64,000 nt of DNA. Source: Seonamhaeicola aphaedonensis (GTDB taxonomy: Bacteria > Bacteroidota > Bacteroidia > Flavobacteriales > Flavobacteriaceae). Position 1 is the first letter of the stretch. Every line of letters starts with the position of its first letter. Both the position numbers and the translations under genes were made by a program. The notes under the pieces are model-generated. The model was not told the DNA's origin. It ran no database searches and saw only the letters and a program-made list of their open reading frames with translations. Positions 54,914 to 64,000 of this stretch are shown here, one piece after another. The stretch is from NCBI RefSeq assembly GCF_003386195.1, contig NZ_QRDX01000009.1, forward strand, positions 1 through 64,000. The letters run 5' to 3'.

Positions 54914-54921
54914 CAAATATA
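54914..54921 (-). promoter_or_regulatory. -7 box of the small secreted-protein gene
   Basis: Minus strand TATATTTG, exact TAnnTTTG, 22 bases upstream of the ATG at 54892; a TTTTTTG lies 22 bases further upstream as a possible -33 element. Confidence 0.65.
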
Positions 54922-55284
54922 TTATCGATTTATAGGTAGAATGCAAAAAATTAGTTGTAAAACCCAGAATTTTCGTTTATTAGAAAATGTGTTCAAAACC
55001 CCAGATTAACTGATAAAACACATGTTTTTTTCGGTTAAAATACATTTAGAATGCATTTTGTCGATATTTTTATTTATTTACTGGAAAATCAAAAAAAAGA
55101 ACTCTTTTAAATACGTTTTTATCAGACAAAAAACATGCTATTTTAGTCAATATTAAGGTCAATGGATACCCATTATATTTCTTCATACAAAAACAAAATC
55201 TCAACATAATAAACCATACAAAACTTAGTTTCAATTAAGTAAGTACTATACTAGCAGTAGACTTTTTAAATAAAAAAAATCATG
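54922..55284. other. Intergenic AT-rich region
   Basis: About 360 bases between divergent genes. I see no ORF, palindrome of the nitrate type, or stable hairpin beyond the promoters at either end. A stretch near 55225-55245 contains TAAGTA but no matching second half-site. Confidence 0.4.
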
Positions 55285-55292
55285 TACTTTTG
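55285..55292 (+). promoter_or_regulatory. -7 box of dapD
   Basis: TACTTTTG, exact TAnnTTTG, 18 bases upstream of the dapD ATG. Confidence 0.6.
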
Positions 55293-55309
55293 CCTGAAAT
55301 TAAATATCA

Positions 55310-56125
55310 ATGACAGAATTACAACAAATAATAGAAGCCGCTTGGGACAATAGAGCCCTCTTAAAAGAAGAAAAAACAACCACAGCCATAAGAACCGTTA
55401 TAGATTTACTTGATAAAGGTGAATTACGAGTAGCCGAACCTACAGAAGGTGGTTGGCAAGTTAACGAATGGGTTAAAAAAGGCGTTGTGCTTTATTTTCC
55501 AATTCAAAAAATGGAAACTATTGAAGCTGGCCCATTAGAGTTTCATGATAAAATACCTTTAAAAACTGGATACAAAGAAAAAGGCATTAGAGTGGTTCCA
55601 CACGCAGTAGCAAGACATGGCGCCTTTATTTCTCCTGGCACAATATTAATGCCTAGTTATGTTAACATAGGTGCTTATGTAGATGAAGGCACTATGGTAG
55701 ATACTTGGGCAACTGTTGGTAGTTGTGCTCAAATAGGCAAAAATGTACACTTATCTGGTGGTGTAGGTATTGGAGGAGTTTTAGAACCTCTACAAGCTGC
55801 TCCGGTTATTATTGAAGACAATGTATTTGTAGGCTCAAGATGTATTGTTGTTGAAGGTGTTCATGTGGAGAAAGAAGCTGTTTTAGGAGCTGGTGTAGTT
55901 TTAACCATGAGTACTAAAATTATTGATGTTACAGGTGATGCTCCTATAGAGTTGAGAGGCAAAGTACCGGCGCGTTCTGTGGTTATTCCTGGTAGTTACA
56001 CTAAAAAGTTTACTGCTGGTAAATATCAAGTGCCTTGTGCCTTGATTATTGGCAAACGTAAAGAAAGTACCGATAAGAAAACATCGTTAAACGATGCGCT
56101 TCGTGATAACGATGTTGCTGTTTAA
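55310..56125 (+). CDS. dapD: Tetrahydrodipicolinate N-succinyltransferase
   Basis: 271 residues. Left-handed beta-helix hexapeptide pattern (VNIGAYVDEGTMVDTWATVGSCAQIG, GGVGIGGVLEPLQAAPVIIEDN) with the family residues for succinyl-CoA transfer. It belongs to the succinylase branch of the lysine/diaminopimelate pathway. Stand-alone gene with its own promoter and terminator. Confidence 0.95.
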   Translation: MTELQQIIEAAWDNRALLKEEKTTTAIRTVIDLLDKGELRVAEPTEGGWQVNEWVKKGVVLYFPIQKMETIEAGPLEFHDKIPLKTGYKEKGIRVVPHAVARHGAFISPGTILMPSYVNIGAYVDEGTMVDTWATVGSCAQIGKNVHLSGGVGIGGVLEPLQAAPVIIEDNVFVGSRCIVVEGVHVEKEAVLGAGVVLTMSTKIIDVTGDAPIELRGKVPARSVVIPGSYTKKFTAGKYQVPCALIIGKRKESTDKKTSLNDALRDNDVAV

Positions 56126-56142
56126 AAAATTTACCACATAAA

Positions 56143-56176
56143 ATAAAGCGTTAAGAGATTAACGCTTTATTTTTTT
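56143..56176 (+). terminator. dapD terminator overlapping the convergent gene end
   Basis: A 12-bp stem (56143-56154 with 56159-56170), loop GAGA, then six T. The right arm and T run (56167-56176) also encode the last codons of the glycosyltransferase on the other strand. Confidence 0.85.
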
Positions 56177-56916
56177 ACCCTTTGTAACTTTAAAAGCTTA
56201 GCATATTTCATATAGGAAAAAAAAGCTTGAATTAATGCTATTGATATACCATCTATTCCATTAAAAACACCCTTCTTAAGAAAATAACATCTTAAAAAAG
56301 CTACTGTTCCATTAATTATTGGCTTAAGCTTACTAACTCGAATTCCTTGATTAAAAAGTTGATTAGCATGCCAGGTGGAATATTGATTCTTTTTTGAAAT
56401 TATTTGCTCGAAAGAATCCCAACCATAGTGCAGTATATGAACGTTAACCTTCTTCTCATTGGTTGTTAATATTCGTTGATGCACCTTTGAATCGGATGGC
56501 GTTGCTGTTTTTTTGTTAAAAAACCTAACCTTATGGTCTGGATACCAACCTGAAAAATCAATTAACTCATCACCTAAATAATTCTTTACTCTAAAAGAAA
56601 AAGCATCAAAATTTCCATTAAAATATTTTTTATTTAAAATAAAATCTATTGCATCAGCATCTAAAAATTCATCAGCATCGAGATTTAAAATCCAATCATT
56701 TTTACAAAACTGAAGCCCATGGGTTCTTTGAGGCCCATCTCCTAAAAATTCTTGAGTATAAACCTTGGCTCCCTTTTCTTTGGCTATTGCTAAAGTATTG
56801 TCCTTACTCAAAGAATCTATTACAATAACTTCATCACAAACTTTAAATAATGCTTCAATACATTTCCCTATGTTTTTCTCTTCATTATATGTTATTACCA
56901 ACCCACTTATACCCAT
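56167..56916 (-). CDS. Glycosyltransferase family 2 (WaaE/KdtX-like)
   Basis: 249 residues. GISGLVITYNEEKNIGKCIEAL and VIVIDSLSKDNT at the N-terminus, DXD-type NLDADEFL, DFSGWYPDHKVRFFNKK and a basic C-terminus LLKLQRVKK: the WaaE/lipooligosaccharide glycosyltransferase type found in LPS core synthesis. Single helix-like C-terminal stretch, probably membrane-associated. Confidence 0.88.
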   Translation of the reverse strand: MGISGLVITYNEEKNIGKCIEALFKVCDEVIVIDSLSKDNTLAIAKEKGAKVYTQEFLGDGPQRTHGLQFCKNDWILNLDADEFLDADAIDFILNKKYFNGNFDAFSFRVKNYLGDELIDFSGWYPDHKVRFFNKKTATPSDSKVHQRILTTNEKKVNVHILHYGWDSFEQIISKKNQYSTWHANQLFNQGIRVSKLKPIINGTVAFLRCYFLKKGVFNGIDGISIALIQAFFSYMKYAKLLKLQRVKK

Positions 56917-56980
56917 TATAGTTTTTTTAAAGATTTATTTAAATTATGTTTGTACAGTCAAAATTAATACTTAATTGAGT

Positions 56981-57766
56981 ATGATTCCAAAAAAAATTCA
57001 TTTCTGTTGGTACGGCAAGGGAAGTTATAATAGTACTATTGAAAAGTGTATAGCTTCATGGAAAGAACAATTACCTGATTATGAAATAAAAAAATGGGAC
57101 GAAACTAATACTCCTTTTAATGAACTTCCTTTTTTAAAACTACTATATAAACAAAAAAAGTGGTCTTTTATTACCGATTATATTAGGTTGTACTCAATAT
57201 ATTTAGAAGGTGGCATTTATTTAGATACCGATATAGAAATTATAAAACCGTTTGGAAGTCTACATGAGGAATCTGCATTTATTGGATTTCAAACAAAATC
57301 AATACAAGGGAAATACCCGTTAAATTCGGCGGTGATTGGCTCTAGCAAACAAAATCCTTTTGTTTTGGATTGCATTAAAGCTACCGAGATTAAGCAACGT
57401 TTAAATTTCAATGCAATGGGAGGCCCACCAATTGTTAGCAGTATTTTAAGAGGTTACGGTTTAACAAACACTAACAAACAACACTTAAACAATATATTAT
57501 TACTCCCATACGATTATTTTTACCCTTTTTCTTGGGAAGAAACATATAGCCCAGAATGTATCACAGAAAATACCATTTGCATACATTGGTGGGAAGATTC
57601 GTGGAAAAATAAGCATAAAGGAATTAAGTATTATTTGGAAAGCACCAAAAGAAAATTACAAAAATTACCACTTGTGGTAGCTAATAGATTTCAATACGCA
57701 GTTAATAAAAATAATTTTTATCTTATCGAAAAATTGATACAAAAAGATTATCAGAATTTTTCATAA
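56981..57766 (+). CDS. Glycosyltransferase family 32-like (DXD sugar transferase)
   Basis: 261 residues from the ATG at 56981 (MIPKKIHFCWYG); a TTG two codons earlier is unlikely. The DXD motif is in GGIYLDTDIEII, preceded by WSFITDYIRLYSIYLEG, the pattern of GT32/capsular polysaccharide mannosyl-type transferases. Divergent from the GT2 gene. Confidence 0.87.
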   Translation: MIPKKIHFCWYGKGSYNSTIEKCIASWKEQLPDYEIKKWDETNTPFNELPFLKLLYKQKKWSFITDYIRLYSIYLEGGIYLDTDIEIIKPFGSLHEESAFIGFQTKSIQGKYPLNSAVIGSSKQNPFVLDCIKATEIKQRLNFNAMGGPPIVSSILRGYGLTNTNKQHLNNILLLPYDYFYPFSWEETYSPECITENTICIHWWEDSWKNKHKGIKYYLESTKRKLQKLPLVVANRFQYAVNKNNFYLIEKLIQKDYQNFS

Positions 57767-57800
57767 TAAAAATCTTTAAAAAACAACCCTAATTTATACT

Positions 57801-58232
57801 TTGAATAGTTCTTTAAAAATATCAGCTGTAATCATAACTTATAATGAAGAAGAACATCTTGAAAAACGCCTAAGCTCTTTAATAGGTATTGCTGATGAAA
57901 TTGTTGTGGTAGATTCATTTTCAACTGATAAAACCCCCGAGATTTGCAAATCATTCAATGTGACATTTTATCAACATGCCTTTGAGGGCTATATTGAACA
58001 AAAAAACTATGCTGTTACCTTGGCTAGGCACAATTACATTTTATCACTAGATGGTGATGAAGCACTATCTGAAACTTTAAAGCAAAGTATTTTAAAAGTA
58101 AAATTACATTGGGCTTATGATGGCTATTATTGCAACCGTTTAAACAATTACTGCGGACAATGGATTAAGCATTCTGATTGGTATCCTGATAAAAAGCTTC
58201 GTTTGTTTAAAAAAGAAATTTATCATTATTAA
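57801..58232 (+). pseudogene. Truncated glycosyltransferase family 2 gene
   Basis: 143 residues from a TTG start. ISAVIITYNEEEHLEKRL, EIVVVDSFSTDKT and LSLDGDEALSETL are a normal GT2 start, reaching WYPDKKLRLFKKEIYHY and then a stop; relatives in this window are about 250 residues. After the stop the next 50 bases in another frame read LRRLKIYKIFGSPIKK, like a GT2 C-terminus, so roughly 100 codons appear to have been lost with a frame change. Probably non-functional. Confidence 0.68.
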
Positions 58233-58282
58233 GAAGGCTGAAAATATATAAAATCTTTGGTAGTCCAATAAAAAAGTAATCT

Positions 58283-59038
58283 ATGACAAAGCTTACTGCA
58301 CTTATCCCTACAGGAAACGAGATCCATAATATTGAAGCAGTTATTAAATCTGTTGATTTTGCAGATGAAATTTTGGTTGTTGATAGTAATAGTACTGATG
58401 GTACTTATGAAAAAGCTCAAAAACTAGCAACAAAAGTTATACAAAGAGACTACAAATATTCTGCATCCCAAAAAAACTGGGCCATTCCGCAAGCAGAATT
58501 TGAATGGATTTTATTGGTTGATGCCGATGAGCGTGTTACTCCTGAACTTAAAAGTGAAATTAAAGACATTCTAAACAATCCACCTTCAGATGTGGTAGCG
58601 TTTTGGATCGGACGCAACAACCACTTTATGGGGGAAAGAGTTCATTATAGTGGTTGGAGAAATGATAAGGTCATCAGGCTTTTTAAACGCGATTATTGCA
58701 AATATGAAGACAAACATGTTCATGCAGAAATTATCACAAATGGTAACGTTGGTAAATTGAACAACAAACTGTACCACAATACTTATATTAGTTTTGACAA
58801 GTATATTGAAAAAATGAATCGGTACGCTTGGTGGCAGGCCAAAGATTACGACAAAAAAACAGGAAGATTAACGCCCTATCACTTTGTAATAAAACCTTTT
58901 TGGGGGTTTTTTAAACATTACATAATTCAAAGTGGCTTTAGAGATGGAGTTGTAGGGTTTACTATAGGATATATACAGGCATACGTTATTTTCATGAGGT
59001 ATGTAAAACTTTGGCTATTACGCAAAAACAGAACATAG
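58283..59038 (+). CDS. Glycosyltransferase family 2
   Basis: 251 residues, full length. LTALIPTGNEIHNIEAVIKSV, EILVVDSNSTDGT, LLVDADERVTPEL with the DXD, and NHFMGERVHYSGWRNDKVIRLFKRD. Same WaaE-like group as the gene at 56167 and the truncated neighbour. A DKK...LTPYHFVIKPFWGFFKHYI stretch near the C-terminus may anchor it in the membrane. Confidence 0.88.
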   Translation: MTKLTALIPTGNEIHNIEAVIKSVDFADEILVVDSNSTDGTYEKAQKLATKVIQRDYKYSASQKNWAIPQAEFEWILLVDADERVTPELKSEIKDILNNPPSDVVAFWIGRNNHFMGERVHYSGWRNDKVIRLFKRDYCKYEDKHVHAEIITNGNVGKLNNKLYHNTYISFDKYIEKMNRYAWWQAKDYDKKTGRLTPYHFVIKPFWGFFKHYIIQSGFRDGVVGFTIGYIQAYVIFMRYVKLWLLRKNRT

Positions 59039-59809
59039 TTACTTTTTCCAAAACTTAAGTTTCTTTTTCCATCTTTTTTTTCTATTAAACCTTTCTTGGA
59101 AAGCCTGAGTTTCTCTCCACATTAAACTAAAAACTTTGCTATAATTTACATTAGAACATTTGGCATACTCATCGCTCATAACCTCAACCATAGACTTGTG
59201 CTTAGTTAACCTTGCAAAGTTTTTAATTCTAGTTTCAAAATCCATGGCACCAAAATTCATTCGGTTTAAGTCTACTAAATAAAAATCGTATTTGTCACCA
59301 TTTTTTTTAATAAGCGTATTTCCTGGTGAATGGTCTAAAAAATGAATTCCTTTTTCATGTAACGAAAAGGTAAACCGTGTAAATAGCCTTAGTATTTTAT
59401 CGTAATCTGGGATATTAAAATCATGTGTAAGTTCTCTATAAGTAAAATCATAATCTAACTGTTCACTTACATAAAAACTTTTATTGAATAAAAACAACGA
59501 CTCATATTCAAAATAGGCTATTGGTTTAGGAGTACCTACCTCTAACTCAATTAACTTTTTGGCATACTCAAATGATCTTTGAGCTTTACTTTTCCTAAAA
59601 AATTTGTAGGCAATTTGATTGAAAATATTGGGGATCTTAAAAGATTTGATATTTAAATTAACTCCATCTACATTAACAATTTTAATAATATTACGTTCCC
59701 CTACACCACCTTCAATACTGCTAAAATTACAAATTACCTCGGTTAATTTTTTTTTACACTTAACATTATCGTTAAAAACCTTTTTCTCTTTTAGTTTTAT
59801 GGAAATCAA
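59039..59809 (-). CDS. Kdo/LPS core kinase-type protein
   Basis: 256 residues from a TTG start; a stop lies three codons upstream and no ATG is suitable. A protein-kinase-like fold with catalytic HFLDHSPGNTLI and metal-binding FYLVDLNRMNFG, as in the lipopolysaccharide kinase (Kdo/WaaP) family. It probably phosphorylates the LPS core. Convergent with the GT2 gene, immediately adjacent. Confidence 0.82.
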   Translation of the reverse strand: MISIKLKEKKVFNDNVKCKKKLTEVICNFSSIEGGVGERNIIKIVNVDGVNLNIKSFKIPNIFNQIAYKFFRKSKAQRSFEYAKKLIELEVGTPKPIAYFEYESLFLFNKSFYVSEQLDYDFTYRELTHDFNIPDYDKILRLFTRFTFSLHEKGIHFLDHSPGNTLIKKNGDKYDFYLVDLNRMNFGAMDFETRIKNFARLTKHKSMVEVMSDEYAKCSNVNYSKVFSLMWRETQAFQERFNRKKRWKKKLKFWKK

Positions 59810-59874
59810 AATAAACTATGTTTTAATTTTTTGCCTTAAACATTTCCTTTTCTATAAATTATTCACTTAACAAA

Positions 59875-60525
59875 TCACTTCATTAACCACTCATTCATAT
59901 TAAAATAAAGATATGTTAATTCGAATAATTTTTTTCCATTAGGAACACTTCTATTTTTTCTATCTATCTCCAAAACTTTGATATGATTTTCTTCTTTCAG
60001 CTCATCGTAATTATGAATTGAAAACGAAATTTTATTTTTGTAGGGTAAATTATGAAATTCAACTAAATCATCTTTAGTTGTTAACTCCCTATCACATATT
60101 TTAAAAAAATATCTGTCTTTATTTTTCACCTTAAGCATTCTATCCCTTCTTCTATCCCATTTTTTCTTAGCCTCTTCGTTACTATTAAAATGCTCGAAAT
60201 GTATTTCAATGTCGTCTAATAAACCTATGGGATACGACTTCCCTATGTCTGGATATTTTGATTTAGGAATAAAAGTTAATTCTTGCTTTATATAATAATC
60301 GAAATTCTTAAGTAATTTCATATAACAAGCGCCGTAAAAAAAAAGCCCCACAAAAGGAGTGTTATATTCACGCTTATACCACTGATATGCACTACCACCC
60401 CAACAATTATTAGAAATAATAACAAATGGTTTATCTCCTAATTCGTTTATGTCCTTTTTAGAATATACCTCCTGAAACGTTTTCCTAATTTTTCTTTTTA
60501 CAAAAACCTTAGTTTTTCTAACCAT
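59875..60525 (-). CDS. DUF1919 family protein
   Basis: 216 residues. FVIISNNCWGGSAYQWYKRE and TPFVGLFFYGACYMKLLKNFDYY match the DUF1919 family, often found with exopolysaccharide or LPS genes. No signal peptide. Catalytic role not established. Confidence 0.82.
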   Translation of the reverse strand: MVRKTKVFVKRKIRKTFQEVYSKKDINELGDKPFVIISNNCWGGSAYQWYKREYNTPFVGLFFYGACYMKLLKNFDYYIKQELTFIPKSKYPDIGKSYPIGLLDDIEIHFEHFNSNEEAKKKWDRRRDRMLKVKNKDRYFFKICDRELTTKDDLVEFHNLPYKNKISFSIHNYDELKEENHIKVLEIDRKNRSVPNGKKLFELTYLYFNMNEWLMK

Positions 60526-60623
60526 AACAACCTAGCATATAGCTACATCCTCAATTATAAGTTTATCCTCGCTTAAATTTTCAGCAATATTACGAAGATT
60601 TAGACTTTCTATAAAACTAATGC

Positions 60624-60631
60624 TAAATTTG
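60624..60631 (+). promoter_or_regulatory. -7 box of the Sua5/YrdC gene
   Basis: TAAATTTG, exact TAnnTTTG, 16 bases upstream of the ATG. Confidence 0.6.
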
Positions 60632-60646
60632 CTCCTATTTTAAAGC

Positions 60647-61207
60647 ATGGAAAAAGAAATTCAAAAAGCTATAAAGGTTTTAAAACAAGGAGGGCTTATA
60701 CTCTACCCAACTGATACTGTTTGGGGTATTGGTTGTGATGCTACTAATGAAGAAGCCATAAGAAAAATTTACAAACTCAAACAAAGAGAAGATAGAAAGG
60801 CGTTAATATGCTTAGTTGCTGATAACAGAATGCTGAAAAAATATGTAAAGCAAATACCCCTTGCAGCTCAAAACATAATCGATATAACAGACAAACCCAC
60901 TACTATTATATATGACGAGGCACAAAATTTAGCACCAAACTTAATTGCAGAAGATAATACCATAGGGATTAGAATCCCTGATGACGATTTCTGTTATTGG
61001 CTTTCAAGAAAATTTAACGGAGGTATTGTTGCAACATCAGCAAATATTAGTGGGCAACCCACCCCAAAATCTTATAAAGAAATAGCGCCAGAGGTTTTAA
61101 AAGGAGTAGACTATGTTGTAAATTTACACCGTGAAAAACGTTGCGTAAAAACGTCTTCTATTATTAAACTAAGTAATAATGGAATCGTAAAAATTATTAG
61201 AGCCTAA
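60647..61207 (+). CDS. L-threonylcarbamoyladenylate synthase (Sua5/YrdC family)
   Basis: 186 residues. [30 protein letters not shown]-like [14 protein letters not shown], and [12 protein letters not shown] are the YrdC/Sua5 motifs. Single-domain form. Makes threonylcarbamoyl-AMP for tRNA t6A modification. Six-base gap to the next gene. Confidence 0.93.
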   Translation: MEKEIQKAIKVLKQGGLILYPTDTVWGIGCDATNEEAIRKIYKLKQREDRKALICLVADNRMLKKYVKQIPLAAQNIIDITDKPTTIIYDEAQNLAPNLIAEDNTIGIRIPDDDFCYWLSRKFNGGIVATSANISGQPTPKSYKEIAPEVLKGVDYVVNLHREKRCVKTSSIIKLSNNGIVKIIRA

Positions 61208-61212
61208 AAAGA

Positions 61213-62667
61213 ATGATTGTGAACAATCACAAAATTATGGCTACAGGAATGAATTACAAAGAAGCTTTACAACACCCCGTTTTTAAAACAATAACAGAAT
61301 CTGCCGATAAACTTCAATTGGAGGTCTACGTTATTGGTGGTTTTGTCCGTGATTTTATTCTCAAAAAAAGAAATGCCAAAGACATTGATATTGTTGCCAT
61401 TGGTAGTGGTATTGCACTAGCTAAGGAAGTTGCAAACAAACTACCTAACAAACCAAAAGTACAGGTTTTTAAAACGTTTGGCACTGCAATGTTGCGGTAT
61501 GAAGATTTAGAAATAGAATTTGTGGGTGCCAGAAAGGAATCATATTCAGAAGATAGCCGAAATCCTGTAGTTGAAAACGGTAGCTTACAAGAGGACCAAA
61601 ATAGACGTGATTTTACAATAAATGCTCTTGCCTTGAGTATTAACTCTAATAATTTTGGAGAGCTATTAGATCCCTTCAATGGCATTAAGGATTTGGAAAG
61701 CGAAATAATTAAAACACCTTTAAATCCAGATGTAACTTACAGTGATGACCCTTTAAGAATGTTGCGCGCCATAAGGTTTGCCGCACAACTAAATTTCACT
61801 ATTGAAGAAGAAAGCTTAAATGCTATCACTCGAAATGCTGACAGAATTGATATAATTACCAAAGAGCGCATCGTCACAGAGCTAAATAAAATTCTGGAAA
61901 GCCCGAAACCTTCGGTTGGTTTTTTACTACTTGAAAAAACAGGACTGCTTGAATTCATCCTACCAGAATTAACCGCTTTAAAAGGCGTAGAAGAAGTGGA
62001 AGGTCAGCGCCATAAAGATAATTTTTACCACACACTTGAAGTGGTGGATAATATTTCTGAACACACCAATAATCTGTGGTTGCGTTGGGCTGCCCTATTG
62101 CACGATATTGGTAAAGCACCAACGAAAAAGTTTCATAAAAAAATTGGCTGGACATTTCACGGACATGAATTTGAAGGTTCAAAAATGGTCTATCGGCTTT
62201 TCAAAAGATTGAAAATGCCCTTGAATGACAAAATGAAGTTTGTACAAAAAATGGTATTAATGAGTTCCAGACCCATTGTTTTAGCCCAAGATATTGTAAC
62301 AGATTCTGCAGTTAGACGTTTGGTTTTCGATGCTGGTGATTATGTAGATGATTTGATGACACTTTGTGAAGCAGACATTACAACTAAAAACCCAAAAAAG
62401 TTTAAAAAGTATCATAATAACTTCAAAATAGTTCGTGAGAAGATTGTTGAAGTTGAAGAACGTGATCATGTTCGAAATTTCCAACCACCCATTTCTGGTG
62501 AAGAAATAATGGAAACATTCCAATTAAAACCTTCTCGTGAAATTGGCGTTATAAAAGAATTTATAAAAGAGGCCATTCTTGATGGCGATATTCCAAACGA
62601 ATACGAAGCAGCATATAAACTTATGCTTGATAAAGGAAAAAAATTAGGTTTAGAAGTTAGAAAGTAG
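61213..62667 (+). CDS. CCA-adding tRNA nucleotidyltransferase with HD domain
   Basis: 484 residues from the ATG at 61213; later Met codons at residues 9 and 13 are possible starts. Nucleotidyltransferase motif [52 protein letters not shown], then an HD phosphohydrolase domain (LHDIGKAPT). Adds or repairs the tRNA 3' CCA. Confidence 0.92.
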   Translation: MIVNNHKIMATGMNYKEALQHPVFKTITESADKLQLEVYVIGGFVRDFILKKRNAKDIDIVAIGSGIALAKEVANKLPNKPKVQVFKTFGTAMLRYEDLEIEFVGARKESYSEDSRNPVVENGSLQEDQNRRDFTINALALSINSNNFGELLDPFNGIKDLESEIIKTPLNPDVTYSDDPLRMLRAIRFAAQLNFTIEEESLNAITRNADRIDIITKERIVTELNKILESPKPSVGFLLLEKTGLLEFILPELTALKGVEEVEGQRHKDNFYHTLEVVDNISEHTNNLWLRWAALLHDIGKAPTKKFHKKIGWTFHGHEFEGSKMVYRLFKRLKMPLNDKMKFVQKMVLMSSRPIVLAQDIVTDSAVRRLVFDAGDYVDDLMTLCEADITTKNPKKFKKYHNNFKIVREKIVEVEERDHVRNFQPPISGEEIMETFQLKPSREIGVIKEFIKEAILDGDIPNEYEAAYKLMLDKGKKLGLEVRK

Positions 62668-62688
62668 AATTTAAAAATTTTTGAATTA

Positions 62689-63708
62689 GTGGCAACAAAA
62701 GATAATAAAACAGTCATTTATTGGCTATTAACCGGATGCTTCCTGATTTTTATTATGGTTGTGGTAGGAGGAATTACAAGGCTAACCCATTCAGGACTTT
62801 CAATTTCCAATTATAAACTTATTTCGGGCACTATTCCTCCTATGAATGAGTTGGATTGGCAAGAAGCGTTTGATTTGTACAAGCAATATCCAGAATATCA
62901 AAAACTCAATAGCCATTTTACATTAGAAGATTTCAAAGACATTTACTTTTGGGAATGGTTGCATCGTGTTATTGGCAGACTTATCGGATTAGTTTTCTTT
63001 ATTCCATTCGTTTATTTTTTAATAAGGAATCAACTTTCAAAACCTACAGTTAAAAAAGCAATCATCTTATTGCTCATGGGAGGCTTTCAAGGGTTTTTAG
63101 GTTGGTACATGGTTAAAAGTGGCTTGGTTGACAACCCAGATGTTAGTCATTACAGATTGGCTGCCCATTTAACTACAGCATTTTTAACGTTTGCTTACAC
63201 GTTTTGGGTAGCTCTAGATTTAATATTCCCCAACCCAAAACCTTACAATAAAAAATTCAGGAATTTGTTAAGATGGGGATTAGTGGTTCTACTAATTCAA
63301 ATAATATATGGGGCTTTTGTTGCTGGTTTAGATGCTGGATTTATTCATAATCATTGGCCTATGATGAATGAGGGCAAGTTCATACACCCAACGGTATACA
63401 TAGAACAAGAACCGTTACTAAAAAATTTCATTGAAGGTAAAAGCGGTGTGCAATTTGTACACAGAATGTTAGCCTACATCGTGGTACTTTTTGTTTTTAT
63501 AATTTGGAAAAAATCTAAATCATTAACACTTACGTCATATCAATTAAAAGGAATTAAAATTTTAAATATTTTTGTTTTACTTCAATTTTTACTTGGTGTT
63601 TTTACTATTTTGTTACAAGTTCCTGTTTGGCTAGGTGTAGCTCATCAGGTTGGTGCCTTTTTCTTGTTAAGCGCCATGACATTTACACTACATCGTTTCA
63701 GCAAATAA
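62689..63708 (+). CDS. ctaA: Haem A synthase (CtaA/COX15 family)
   Basis: 339 residues, GTG start (an earlier TTG is followed by a stop). About eight membrane helices, GGITRLTHSGLSIS near the N-terminus, EWLHRVIGRLIG and a late HQVGAFFLL for the haem ligands. Converts haem O to haem A for cytochrome oxidase. 21-base gap from the CCA enzyme gene. Confidence 0.92.
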   Translation: MATKDNKTVIYWLLTGCFLIFIMVVVGGITRLTHSGLSISNYKLISGTIPPMNELDWQEAFDLYKQYPEYQKLNSHFTLEDFKDIYFWEWLHRVIGRLIGLVFFIPFVYFLIRNQLSKPTVKKAIILLLMGGFQGFLGWYMVKSGLVDNPDVSHYRLAAHLTTAFLTFAYTFWVALDLIFPNPKPYNKKFRNLLRWGLVVLLIQIIYGAFVAGLDAGFIHNHWPMMNEGKFIHPTVYIEQEPLLKNFIEGKSGVQFVHRMLAYIVVLFVFIIWKKSKSLTLTSYQLKGIKILNIFVLLQFLLGVFTILLQVPVWLGVAHQVGAFFLLSAMTFTLHRFSK

Positions 63709-63720
63709 AACAAAAAAACG

Positions 63721-63728
63721 TAACTTTG
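63721..63728 (+). promoter_or_regulatory. -7 box of the last gene
   Basis: TAACTTTG, exact TAnnTTTG, 18 bases upstream of the ATG at 63746. Confidence 0.55.
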
Positions 63729-63745
63729 CTTCATAATTATTTACC

Positions 63746-64000
63746 ATGATTTACAGGTTTAGAGTAATACTTGATAATGATACGGAAGAGGATATTTTTC
63801 GTGATTTAGAAATTAGAGAAACTGATTCTTTAGAGGATTTACACAATATTATTACGCAATCTTTTGGGTTTGACGGAACAGAAATGGCTTCGTTTTACTT
63901 AAGTGATGACCAATGGAATCAAGGTGAAGAAATATCGCTCTTCGATTTAAGTGACGATAACTCTGCGCGCCTAATGATTGAGACCACCATAAATGATGTA
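63746..64000 (+). CDS. pRiA4b ORF-3-like protein, N-terminal part (cut by window edge)
   Basis: 85 codons open to the window edge. MIYRFRVILDNDTEEDIFRDLEI, then LHNIITQSFGFDGTEMASFY and SDDQWNQGEEISLFDL, match the plasmid pRiA4b ORF-3/IS1096 TnpR-like fold family. Function unknown. Confidence 0.75.
   Translation, partial: MIYRFRVILDNDTEEDIFRDLEIRETDSLEDLHNIITQSFGFDGTEMASFYLSDDQWNQGEEISLFDLSDDNSARLMIETTINDV

Noticed and set aside
55225-55245. TAAGTA sequence upstream of dapD as a nitrate operator
   Set aside because: No matching TACTTA arm at the correct spacing.
1-64000. CRISPR arrays, tRNA or rRNA genes and transposases
   Set aside because: No regularly spaced repeats, no recognisable tRNA or rRNA sequence, and no transposase-like protein was seen on reading; the four-helix-bundle genes are the only mobile-like elements.

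Overview
The window comes from an AT-rich member of the Bacteroidetes, most likely family Flavobacteriaceae. The evidence is TAnnTTTG promoter boxes ahead of many genes, a PorP/SprF protein paired with a gliding-motility C-terminal-domain protein (type IX secretion), weak ribosome binding sites, several TTG/GTG starts, and four-helix-bundle (23S rRNA intervening-sequence type) genes scattered between operons. No rRNA, tRNA, CRISPR array or insertion sequence was seen.

About the first 47 kb is one large nitrate and molybdenum district. Left to right: an outer-membrane porin and an NrtABCD-type nitrate ABC importer (0.3-6.05 kb, minus strand); a redox operon of globin, haem lipoprotein, di-haem b membrane protein, NAD(P)H-FAD-[2Fe-2S] reductase and pentahaem cytochrome (6.3-9.9 kb); a Crp/Fnr regulator with FNR-like cysteines (10.2-10.9 kb); a PorP-CHU_C pair (11.2-15.3 kb, plus strand); a periplasmic nitrate reductase operon napD-napA-napB-tetrahaem cytochrome-ferredoxin-NrfD (15.3-21.5 kb, minus); a divergent molybdenum-cofactor operon moeA to moaA (21.6-29.1 kb, plus); then, on the minus strand, nitrate and nitrite reduction to ammonium: nirB, nirD, a DUF4202 gene, a NarX-like kinase, a RidA-like protein, a NarL-like response regulator, a NasA-NasB fusion and a rubredoxin protein (29.7-41.6 kb). 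A YdeP-type molybdoenzyme and an IorAB-type molybdoenzyme follow (41.9-47.1 kb). Four molybdoenzymes and nearly all of the Mo-cofactor pathway therefore lie together.

The main regulatory signal is a 16-bp palindrome, TAAGTA-N4-TACTTA (with TACGTA as a variant half-site). It lies just upstream of the globin operon, nrtA, the Crp/Fnr gene itself, the response regulator, the NasA-NasB fusion and nirB. In three of these promoters the terminal TA of the palindrome is also the first TA of the TAnnTTTG box. The G of each half-site lies at the same distance from the dyad as in E. coli FNR sites, so the Crp/Fnr protein at 10.2-10.9 kb is the natural candidate to bind it. The NasA-NasB promoter predicted this way gives a leader of about 380 nt with several hairpins.

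From 47 kb to the end the content is housekeeping and cell-surface genes: a YheT hydrolase, adenine deaminase, TilS, PabB-type synthase, DEAD-box helicase, DapD, a group of glycosyltransferases and LPS-type kinases including one truncated gene, then Sua5/YrdC, CCA transferase, haem A synthase and a partial pRiA4b ORF-3-like gene cut by the window edge.
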